NCBI RefSeq assembly: GCF_902635505.1
Contig: NC_045426.1
Span: 362,129,138 to 362,193,137, forward strand
Source of the DNA: Sarcophilus harrisii
Taxonomy: Eukaryota; Chordata; Mammalia; Dasyuromorphia; Dasyuridae
Reading direction: 5' to 3'
Length of the DNA: 64,000 nucleotides
A model generated the notes under the pieces. It saw only the letters and a program-made list of their open reading frames with translations, was not told the origin of the DNA and did no database searches. Shown here piece after piece: positions 24,001 to 36,000 of the stretch. The position numbers and the translations under genes were made by a program. Each line of letters starts with the position of its first letter. Positions within the stretch are counted from its first letter, which is position 1.

Positions 24001-27000
24001 ATGTTAAACATGTGCAATTTCTCTACACATATTTCCACATTTATCATGCTGCACAAGAAAGATCAAAAATGGAAAAAAACGAGAAAGAAAAAAAACAAGC
24101 AAGCAAATAGCTTCCCATCCAGTCCCCATAGTTTTCTCTTTGGATGCAGATGGCTCTCTCCATCACAAGTCTGTTGGAATTGGCTTCAGTCATCTGATGG
24201 CCACATCCATCAGAATTGATCTTCACATAATCTTGTTGTTGTGTACAATGTTTTCTTGGTTCTACTCACTTCACTTAGCATCAGTTTGTGTAAGTATCTC
24301 CAGGTGTCTCTGAAATCATCCTGCTGGTCGTTTCTCATAGAACAATAATATTCCAATACACTCATCTGCCATAGCTTATTCAGCCATTCCCCAACTGATG
24401 GGCAGTTACTCAGGTTCTAGTTTCTTGCCACTATTAAAATGGCTGCCACAAACATTTTTGCCCATGTGGGTTCTTTTCCCTCCTTTATGATCTCTTTGGG
24501 ATATAGATCCAGCAGAGACACTGCTAGATTAAAAGATTTGCACAGTTTGGTTGTCCTTTGGGCATAATTCCAAATTGCTCTCCAGACTGATTAGAACAAT
24601 TCACAACTCCATCAATGATGTATATTAGTGTCTCAGTTTTCCCACTTCCCCTCCAACATTTATCATTATCTTGTCCTGCCATTTTAGCCAATCTGAGAAG
24701 TGTAAAGTGGTACCTCAGAGTTGTCTTAATTTGTATTTCCCCAATCAATAATGATTTATAGCATTTTTTTCTTATTGGCTACATGGCTTTAATTTCTTCA
24801 TCTGAAAATTTGTCTGTTCATATCCTTTGACAGTTTATCAATTGGGGAATGACTTATAAAGCCTTATAAATTTGAGTCTCATTCTTATATTTATTGTATC
24901 TGATTCTTATAAATTCTTTTCTTATTCTTATAAATTTAAATCAATTCTCTAGATATTTTAGAAATGAAGCCTTTATCAGAACCACTGAATATAAATTTTT
25001 TCTCAGCTTTCTGCTTCTCTTCTAATCTTAACTGTATTGGTTTTGTTTGTACAAAACATTTTTAATTTAATATAATCAGAGTTATCTGTTTTGCATTTTA
25101 TATTGTTCTCTAGTTCTTCTTTGGTCATAAATTCTCCCTTCTCCATAGTTCTGAGAAGTAGACTATCCCTTGTTCTCCTAATATGCTTATAGTATTACTC
25201 TTTATGTCTAAATTATGAACCCATTTTGACCTTATCTTGGTATAGGGGGTTAGGTGTTGGTCAGTGCCTAGTTTCTGCCACACTATTTTCTAGTTTTCCC
25301 AGCAGTTTTTGTAAAATAGTGACTTCTTATCCCAAAATCTGGGATCTTTGGGTTTGTTAAATAGTAGTCATTGACTATTTTGTTCTGTGAACCCTAACTA
25401 TTCCACTGATCAATTACTCTATTTCTTAGCCAGTACCAAATGGTTTTGATGACCGCTGCTTTATAATATAGTTTTAGTTCTGGTATAGCTAGGCCACCTT
25501 CATATGCATTTTTTTCATTAATTTCTTTGAAATTTTTGACCTTTTGTTTTTCCAGATGAATTTTGTTTCTAGCTCTATAAAGTAGTTTCTTGGCAGTTTG
25601 ATTGGTATCTAATGAATAAGTAGATTAATTGTCATTCTTATCATATTAACTTGACTGACCTATGAATACTTGATGTTCTTCCAAGTACTTAGATTTAACC
25701 TTATTTATGTGAAAAGTGTTTTGTAATTATGTTCATATAGGTAGGTCTTGGCTTTGTCTTGGTAGGTAAACTCCTAAATATTTTGTATTATTTGCAGTTG
25801 TTTTAAATGGGATTTCTCATTCTATGTTTTGCTGCTGTATTGCTGGTGTAGAAATGCTGATGATTTATGTGGATTTATTTTGTATCCTGCAACTTTGCTA
25901 AAGTTGTGAATTGTTTCTATAGTTTTATTCCTTGTCCTGGAAGAGCTCACAGTCAAATGGAAGAGATATCATGCAAACAACCTTGTTCAAAAAACTATAG
26001 ATATATAAAAGATAAATAGAAAATAATTATCAAAGGGATGGTACTAGAATTAAGGACTGAAGAAGCCTTTCTGTAGATGATAAAATTTTAGCTATACTTT
26101 GAAAAAAGCCAAAAGACAGAGATAAGAAAGATGAGCATTCTATTTATGAGTAACAGACAGCAAAGAGACTCAAGAGTCAGGAAGTGGAGTATCTTAGAAC
26201 ATAAAGGGCAACAGTGTCACTGTATTGCAGAATTCATGGTGTTAAAGTGTAAGAAAACTAAAGAATAGAGGAGGAAGTTATGAAAAATTTTGAAAGAGGA
26301 TTTTATATTTGATCTTGGAGATGATAAAAAAACTGCTTTCATTAACTAGTAATGCTTCTAAAAGTTCAATCTGTTCACCATAATCTGTCTCCTATTCTAG
26401 CTCAGACGCCTCTATATTTATTGTACCATACTGCCTCTCAACTGGAGAATAATTAGTTCAATATCTAAATGACTCTCCTAAGTCCTGCTGCTAAGTACTA
26501 TAAATCTCCAGAGGCTTTATACAGTCATTTACGTTCATAATGATCAGCCCAAGTCATCCAGAAAAGGTTAAATTCTGTTCAGGATATTCTTCAGAGACAG
26601 GTGAGTATGTTCTACAGTTGAGAAAGATTTTGATGGAAAATGGCTAAAATTAAATTTTAGAATGTTGATTAATAATTGAACATACCAGCCTTGCAAGTTA
26701 ACTGACCCATTACATGGCTATAAGAACCATGCCATTCTATGCTTTGAAATGAACCCAGAATTTTTCACTGGATTTTTTATCACGGTATTGCATGAACAGT
26801 AGAGAATCAAATTGATATGGTTTAACATACTAGTCCCAGCAATATCAGACTACTTAGCCTAATGTAAGTTTTGTCTGAGAAGTAAAATAAGCCTGTTATT
26901 TCAGCTAGGTGGTGCTTTGCCAGATCTGGAGTGGGAGATCTCACCTTCCTGAGTTCATATCTGCCGCAGATTCTTAGTAGCTGTGGGACCTTGGGCAAGT

Positions 27001-30000
27001 CAATTAATCCTGTTTGCCCCAGTTTCCTTATCTATAAGATGAACTGGAGAAGGAAGTGATCAACCATTCTAATATCTCTGCTAAGAAAATCCCAAATGGT
27101 ATCACAAAGAGTTGGACATGACTGAAATGATTTAATAAGACCTCTCAAACTATGAAACTTCAGTGTTGTCTTAAAGTCCATGGATAATAGATTTAGATAC
27201 AGAAGGGATTTATTGGAAGCTGTAAAGTTCAACTCCCTAACTTTACATGTGAGGAAATGGGAGGCATAGAAAGGACTTGTGCAGAATGATATAGCAAATG
27301 CCTAAAGCAAGATTAAATGAAGTCCTGCTTTTAAGTTCAATATTCTATACTAGCAATTCTCAGACCTTTTGGTCTTTAATCCCTTTTATACTCTTAATCA
27401 TTATTGAAGACCTTCAAAAAGCTTTTGTTTGTTTGGGTTTTATCTACCAATACTTATCATGTTCAAAATTATTATTTTTATTAATTCATTAAAAGTAAGA
27501 CTGAACCTATTGGGTATAAATAGATATCTTTGTAGAAAATAAGATTTTCCAAAACAAAAAAATTGAGAAAAGTGACATGACTATATGTGTTTTTGCAAAT
27601 CTCTTAATTTTTTCTGACAAAAGAAGATAGCTATTTTTCATATCTGTTCCTCCATTCAGTCTATTTCATTTTGACTAAAGCATCTGAAGAAAATCCAGAT
27701 ATATAGTTGGAAAAGGAATGTTTTAAAAGGCAAATACTTTCTCAATATTATTATGAAAATAGTTTTGACCTTGCAGACCCCACTCTCACCAAAAGAGTTT
27801 TGGGAACCCACAGGAGTTTGTTGACCACACTTTAAGAACCACTGTTCTATATCATATATTACTTTATTAGATATCCATTCATCTAAATATGCTTTGCAAA
27901 CCATTTCTATTGAACTATAAAACTCATTTTGTAATGTTTAATGATTTAGGGTCTGCTTTATTTCCATTTCTTTGCTATCAGGAAAAATGCTACTAGAAAT
28001 ATTTTGGTGTGTATTAGGGGCCTCTCTTGTAAATGGACTTTTCTGCTTATTTTTTTTGTTTGTTTTTTTCTCATAATGCCAAGTTGTAGAATTTTTGTCC
28101 CATGTAACTTAAGAATGCATCATCCTTGTATGTTCATGCTCTACCAAGTGCTTTCATTATTATTTCCTGTTGGTGGGCAGGGATGCTGACTTTTTAACAT
28201 TTATGCCAGTGTAGCCTGGGACTCTGGCAGGTGGAGAGACTTCAGGGCTTTCTGTTATTTTTGTTTAGAGAATCATTCCAAAAGGTTGGTATGCTATGCT
28301 GATGGAATCATACATCCTTGAAGCCAGTTATGTAGACATTAGTACTTGTAGAATGTATGATAAGGAGGGATGGGATCTTTCAGGAAGCTTAGCACCTCTG
28401 GTTTGAGGATTTGATGAGCTCTTTTCAAGTCTGCTAATCTACCTTTGGTGTCTATCTTTCACCCAACATCACCTGTGACTCCAAAAACTGTAGCATGAAC
28501 AGCAGTAAACAATCTTGTCAGACAGGCTAAACCAGATTGAGGGCCTCAGATCCATGGGTGAGTTAGGGGAGGGTCTATCCCAAACACTTTCCTTGGCTGA
28601 ATGGCCAGAGGAGGACAATCTATTCCAACAGCCGTGAAGGTGGCTGAAGCCGGTTCTGTGAAGCATTTAGAGTTTGGAGGTCATCCATTGCATCCCCACC
28701 CATCACCAATAGATCTGACTTTTGTCCTGCCATTGGACTTCATTGACCCTGGAAGAGAGTGAAACTGATGACTTTGTGCAAATTTGCCTTATTTAATTCA
28801 TTCAGGAGTCAAGAAATCACTTGTAATATCAAAAACAAAGGACAAATGACAGTAATCGTAGAGGTAGAACAGGCCATAAGCATATCATTGGTCTAATTAA
28901 ACTTTGATTGATTATCAGATTGATTTATCTAGTTTAAATTCTTAAAGATGCAGTGGATGCTCAGGAAGTCCTAATTCAAATCCAGCCTGTGGATTTGAAA
29001 TAATAGTTGTGACTCTGGATAATCCAGTTAACATCCACTTGCCTCATTTTCCTCAAGTATAAAATGTACAAATAATAACACCTACTCATAAAATGAATAT
29101 TTGTAAAATGATTACTAATATAATATCCAGCATATACGAGATACTTAATAATTGCTTATTCCCTTCCCTATTCTTTCCATGTAAAGTTTCTCTATTATTT
29201 CTAGCATCTTTTCTACAAAGTACCTAATTTTTTTCCATAACTAGTTTTATTTAATCTAACCTTCACATTAAGAGACACTGCTACCTCTGCTACTATTACC
29301 TTCTTTATGGCCCAAGTATGATTGAAAAGACATCACTCCATGCTTTGCCACCCTGGTTTTAGCCTTGCTAGATACAAACATGGTTCATAGATGATGTAAA
29401 CCATACTGTACTAGAAGCTTTAGCAGAACAAAGAGCACGATCATCCCCTCATCTTCAGTTCTGTCCTGTAGTAATGACATCTTATTCAGTCTTGCTGTGT
29501 AGGTCAAGTTTTCTATTTCCTCATTGATCACATATTTAAGACATTTAAAATCCTTCTTCTTCCCTGGCCCTGTCCTTCCTTTCCAGCCTTTTTTTAAAAC
29601 CCTTCTCTTCTTCCACATACACTACAATCCATCTACTTTGACCTCCTTGCAATTTTTTAAGTGCAGTACTCTATCGCTTGCCTCTATGGCTGTCCTTCAT
29701 AACTAAAAGGCTCTCCCTCCTTACTTCCAATCCCTGGCTTCCTTCACCCCAGATCCCATCTTTTGCATGAGAAGGCTTTGCTCAGTCTAGTTCTTCCACT
29801 TCTATTCTTCCCCTGTTTGATAATCTTCATCTACTGTCTATATCTGATATGTATCTAGTTATTTATGTGTCTTCTTTTTTTCATAGTGGACTCTAAGCTT
29901 CCCAAGGGCAGCAACTCTTTTCTTGGTATTCCTAGCCCATATATATATATATATATATATTAACATGTAGTAATTGCTTTAAAAAATTAATTGACTCAGT

Positions 30001-33000
30001 TAATGATATACTGAAGGATGTGGGGCGATTATAGAATCACAAAGTCTGAGTTGGAAGGGACCTGAAGTTGAATAGGACAGTCTGTATTAGAACAAATTAA
30101 TCGTTCTGTTAGAATATTAGCTTCTCTGTTTTTATGTGTCACATATATTGTATATATAGATATTTTTTTATTCTTATAGGTCCTGTTCCTGCCATCAGTG
30201 GTGCACTAAAAAAGTCAGGACTGAACCTGAACGACATGGATTTGGTTGAAGTAAGTATTCTGCCTTTTACAGTATGAATAAAAGGGCCCATTATCAATGG
30301 CTTCCACCTTAGCACTTTTATAGTAATAATTTATTTTTTTATATAAGTAGCACTTTAAATTTTGCAAAGTAGTGCTACTGACATTTTAAAATGTATCCAA
30401 AGTCTTTTCATCCTGCTCAAAGCAATCCTGGTGATGGATTGATTGCATATCTATTGCCTGAGGACAGGATAAATAAATTTTAAAAGGTTCATTGCCAGCT
30501 TATCTGCAATGGTGCTGGATTGTTTGATTACATCAGTCTCTTGAAGATTCTCTGCAAAGTTAGAAAGAGGTTGCAATTTGCATTGGTAGGAAAAATAGCC
30601 ACATCAGTGACTATCATTTACTAAGCATATGCTGTGTGCCAGTGACTCTGCAAAGTACTTTATAAATATTATCTCATTTGATACCCACAATAGCCTTGGC
30701 AGGGGAGTATCCCCATTCTACAGTTGAGGAAACAGGCAAACAGGTCAAATGACTTCCCAAAAAGTCACTTGAAAAAGACTTAGGTCTTCTTGAGCTCAGG
30801 CTCATTGTACTATTCACTATGTCATCCAGCTGCCTAATTTATTAGACACTTATTGTGTTGCCAGGCCCCATGCTAGATGTACCAACTCAGAAAACTGCAG
30901 ATGCTCATTTGCATACCTTCTTGCTTGTGTACTTCTGACAGCACAATTGTAAACATATAGCCTTGAGATGATGCCTTGAGATTCTAGATAATGACCTCTG
31001 TCTCCAGAGGGAAGATGATTGATGAAATATGCTTAAAAATTAGTGACTAGCTATGTGGATCTGGTTCTCATAAATTAGGATAGCAGGGCTCCAGGTCATT
31101 GTCCTTAAAAATAGTTATTGTTTCCTCTCCTAAGCCTTTCATTCTGCAGGTTTGTCATCCTTAGTTCTTTCATCACATATGGCATACTTTCTGGTTCCCT
31201 GTTATTCCAGCTGTCATCTGTACACATTTCATTTTGTCTGCATCTCTCCTAAAATACAGTGGCTAATATTGTGTGTCACTCTAAATACTATTTATTTATA
31301 AATAAAGTGGTCCAGATATGATGACTGACCAAGGCAGAATATAATGGAATGCTTATGTCCTCTCTTGTTCTGAATATTGAATTCATTGAATTGAAAGCCA
31401 GAACTGGAAGAGGCTCAAAGATCACCTGGTCAAATGAAGAAACTGAGAATTGATGATAATCTTGATGTGCCCAACTTCCCACAAGTAATGAACATCAGAA
31501 TTAGGATTTGAATATCTGACCTAATCCAAAATTGGACTCTAGAACATTAGCTTTTGGGGGGAGCCATGTTACAGTGTTAACTCTTAGCCAACCCAGTCCA
31601 CAGTGATATCTGGCCAAAAAGTCTAGAAACTGTAATCATTATTGAGAAACAGTTAAGATCTAGAAACAATAATAGGATTAAAAAACTGCTAGCTTATAAA
31701 ATAAATATTTGATGGGGAGCAGCTCCAAAGCAAGATTTAACCTGATATCTGGACACAAGTCACACTGAGTACAAATACAGAAACTCTTTATAAAGTCACC
31801 TAAAATGTCGATCCAGATAGAATAAATGTAAAATCTATAAAAAAGAGAGTTATGAATTAAAACTATTATGTGGCTACAGGATACATTAGACAGAGCCAGG
31901 CCTAAAATCAGGAAGACTCATTTTCCTGAGTTCAAATCTCCAGCCTCAGACCCTTCCTAGCTGTGGGTCTGGACAAGTCACTGCTTGTGAGCAGGGAAAA
32001 AGAAATGGCCAACTACTCTAGTATTTTTGCCAAGAAAACACTAAATAGGGTTATGAAGAGTTGGACATGACTGAAATGACTGAACAACAACAACCTAAAT
32101 TATGTTAGCTAACCAATGTTTTATCCTTTCTCCTGAAGGTGAATGAAGCTTTTGCTCCCCAGTATCTAGCAGTGGAAGAATCTTTGCACCTTGACCGAAG
32201 CAAAACCAATGTGAATGGAGGAGCCATTGCTCTGGGCCATCCTTTGGCAGCCTCTGGGACACGGATCACTGTTCATCTGGTTCATGAATTAAGGTACTCA
32301 TGAGAAGTTACTGTATTTCAGTCTCATTCTCATTTCCAAACAGCCATGTCTTTCTGGCTTTACAGCACAGATTGGTTGCAAGTCACAAATACAACAGTAA
32401 GTTGGGAAGTACATTAAAAAAATGAGCATGTGATATTGTAAACTTTTATATTTAGGATCATGGGTCAGAACTAGAAGGGTCTCAGAGATTACATGGTCCA
32501 AACCCCTTCATTTTTTCAAATGAGGAAATTGAGACTTGATGATAGTCTTGATGTGCCCAAGTTCACACAAGTAATAAACATCAGAATTGGGACTGGAATG
32601 TCTTACCCAGTCCAAAAACAATGAATATATGTTCTGTTGATGTTTTGTCTTCTTCAGAGGTTTCTTCTGTTGTGATGGTCTTAGGATGTTTAGTTTAGAT
32701 TTATCATATTCCAGCTGGTTACATCTTAGGAAGCAATGTGATAAACGGCAAAGCGCTTTAATTCAGGAATCATAAGAACCTAGATTCAAATCCTAACCTG
32801 TTACTCCACCACCAATGTAGATTACAACCCCTCTGTGCCTTCATATGGCCATCATAAACCACTCTAACCAGAACCAGTTTCTTACTATGTTGCTTACCTG
32901 CTACCTTACCACATCATCTCCACATAGACCACTGAGGACAGGTGAGCAGGTGGTTCCTTGCAGAGCTGCTTTAGGATGGTTTCCATGATCCGTGCCAACA

Positions 33001-36000
33001 GTTCGAGGTTTTGGATTCAACAAGAAAGCTCTGGTCTCTTAAGCCAAAGAATTGATTGCATTTAAAAAAAAATAGGTGATGAGCTTTGATTTGTTTTCCC
33101 CAATAGTGTTTTTTATTTTTTCCAATTACGTGTAAAGATAGTTTTCAACATTTATTTCTAATAGATTTTGTTCTAAATTTTTTCTCCTTCCTCCCAAGAC
33201 ACTAAGCAACCTGATGTAGATTATACATATACAATCATTTTAAACATGCTTCCATATTACTCATGTTGTGAAAGAAAAATAGGACAAAAGGGGAAAACCA
33301 TGGGAAAGAAAAAGCAAACAAAAAGGCGGAACTAGAATGTTTCATTCTGCCTTCAGTGTCCATAGTTCTCTCTCTGGATAGGGAAGGCATTTCCCATCCC
33401 AAACCTATCAGGGTCCCCTCATGGCTAAGTCTTTCATAGCTGATCAGAGGGTGTGCACAGCTTGGTTGCCCTATGGGCACAGCTCCAGATTAACGCTCTG
33501 GTTTAGAAGACATTCAGTCCCAAGGCCAAAGAGGAGGAGTCATTCCCAAGATAAGCTCTCACTCCTTATTCCCAGCATCCATTGGAAAGTGTGACAGCCC
33601 TGCCGCCACTTTCCCATTTTAAGACAAGGGTTCCCCCTACTGGCCACCCCGGGTTCGTACCGTTCTGGGATCATAAATTTAGAGCCCTGGGGCCCTTTAA
33701 GACCAGCTAGCCAAAAAACACTAAAAACCCACCCCCCGTGTCCATCCCCCCCCCCCCCCCCCCGTTTTAAAAATGAGAGAGTTGAGCCTGGGCGAGAAGT
33801 AACTTGGGGATCCCACAGTCTCGGGCCTGGCTTCTCGCTCCCTCACTTGCGGTACTCTCATCTCCCATCTCCGTGCCTTTGCCGCGGCAGTGCCTCGGGC
33901 CTATTACCTCTGACTTCCCTTCAAGGTCAGCTCCGGCCCCACTTTCTGTGGGAGATTCTCCCAGCAGCCTCCTCTCCGTGCCTGTGTCCCCTCCCCCCAA
34001 TATCTGCTCTGTGTGTAATGTGTGAGGACATAGTTGTTTAAAGGTTGTTTCTCACACGAAAATATAAATGCCTTGAAAGGTACCATACGTTTTCTTTATG
34101 ATCCCAGCACTAACCACAGTGCCCGGTGCATACTGATCACTAAATAAAATAATAAAAAAAAATACTAAACACTTAATAAATGAGCTCTTAAACATTAGTC
34201 ACATTGCTGGCTCTAGAATCAGAGGCACGTGTTCCACATCACCCCCTGATACTAGCCGGAGGCCAGTCGGTGATTGATTGTTGGACCTGAAGTCGGGAAG
34301 ATCTGAATTCAGATGTGACCCCCTAGCTCTGTCATCCTGGACAGACCACTTGATTTCTGCCAGCCTCAGTTTCCTCGTCTGGAAAATAGGGATAAGAATC
34401 CAACCTGCTTCCCAGAGTAGTTGTGGAGAGCAAAAGATTCAACCTGTGTAAGGCACCTTGCAAACATCTAAGTGCAATTTAATGTTATTATTGTTATTAA
34501 ATCATGCAGATCTTCCTGACTCCAGGCCTAGCAATCCATCCACTTCATCACTAGCTGCAAACTTATAATTGTTAGCAAACATTATTATTATTCTAATTTG
34601 TTTTACTAATGAAATATTTTCATCCTATCCCCTTCAAAAAAGCCCACTTATTTTTCTCCTCATCCTGCCCCCAAAAACTCTCCCTCCCTTCTGTACTTTA
34701 TTTCAAAATTCTTTCCTCAGTGGCCATCTTGAAATGTGTTCATTGGGAAGCCTTATCAAGCCATTTGTGAAAGAAGGAGGGGGCAAATATTATTACTACT
34801 TGCAAGTCTTTGGGCAACTCTTAGTTTCCTCCCTCTGTAAAATGAGAAAGAGTGGATAACCCCTGAAGTCTCTTCTAGCTCTCAAATCTGTGACCCCCAT
34901 TACTTCCTGACTTCAAGTCTGGCACTGAACTAGAGGCTTTGCAGGAAGAATAAAGTTGAATTTAGACTGAAGACCATAAATGACAACACAAGGATCAATA
35001 AAGGAGCTTCTGGTTTCACTCAGCTATGCACTGGTTGAGCCAAGTAGAAAAATAATGACATTAAACTTGACTAGCACTTTCCGTACATTACTTGATTTGA
35101 TGTTCACAATTATTCTGTGATGTAGGGAGGGCAGGGGGCATCCTCTATTTTGCAAATGAGAAAACATTTCAAAGATTGAATGACTTGATAAATAAGGAAA
35201 TGTTGAGAAGAACTGCACGTTTAACTTCTATCAGGTTACTTACTGTCTTGAGAAAAGGAGAGAGAGAAAAATTTGGAACACAAGGTTTTGCAAAAGTGAA
35301 TGTTGAAAATGATCTTTGCATGTATTTGGAAAAATAAAATACTATTTAAAAAAAGGATTGAATAACTGCCTAAAGTCACATGACTCTGGCGCCATTGCTA
35401 GGTTTGGAACCGAGGTGACTCCTCGTCTAGTATTCCTTTCAACAATTTTAAAGGCATCTGGTGAAATATTGGATAGTGAGTGTGGGCTGTAGTCAAGAAG
35501 TCCTGAGTTCAGATCTAGCCTCAAATACTTACTAGCTGTGTGATCTTGGATGAGCCACTTAATCTGTATTTTTCTCAGTTTACTCCACTGTAAAATAAGA
35601 TAACAATAGCACTTACTCTGAGTTGCTTTGAGGATCAAATGAGATTATCTTTATGAAAGTGCTTAGCACAGTGCCTAACACATAGTAGGCTCTATATAAA
35701 TGCTTTTTCCCTTCCCCATCTTCCAAAACAATTTCAGATATGAGAAGCATCTTCAAAAAGGATTTTAGAATGTGAGCTTGTCTCTAGTGGACTTGGAACC
35801 TGATATGACATACTTTAAAGAAGACTAATTCATCTTCTTCAAGAATCAAAAAGAGCCAAAACATTTCTAAAACTATCCATTCATTAAGATTCATTTATTC
35901 CATCCAAACCCAGAATCTGAGACTGTTCATTGGAAGGGTTCAGGGATGGAGAAGTCTGCATCTCCTAACGTAAACCTTATCTACTGCTTTCTCTTCTAGA

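Noticed and set aside
33767-34086. Several small frames in GC-richer intronic DNA
   Set aside because: No splice signals or family match fit an additional ACAA2 exon, and the 397-codon protein is already complete without one.
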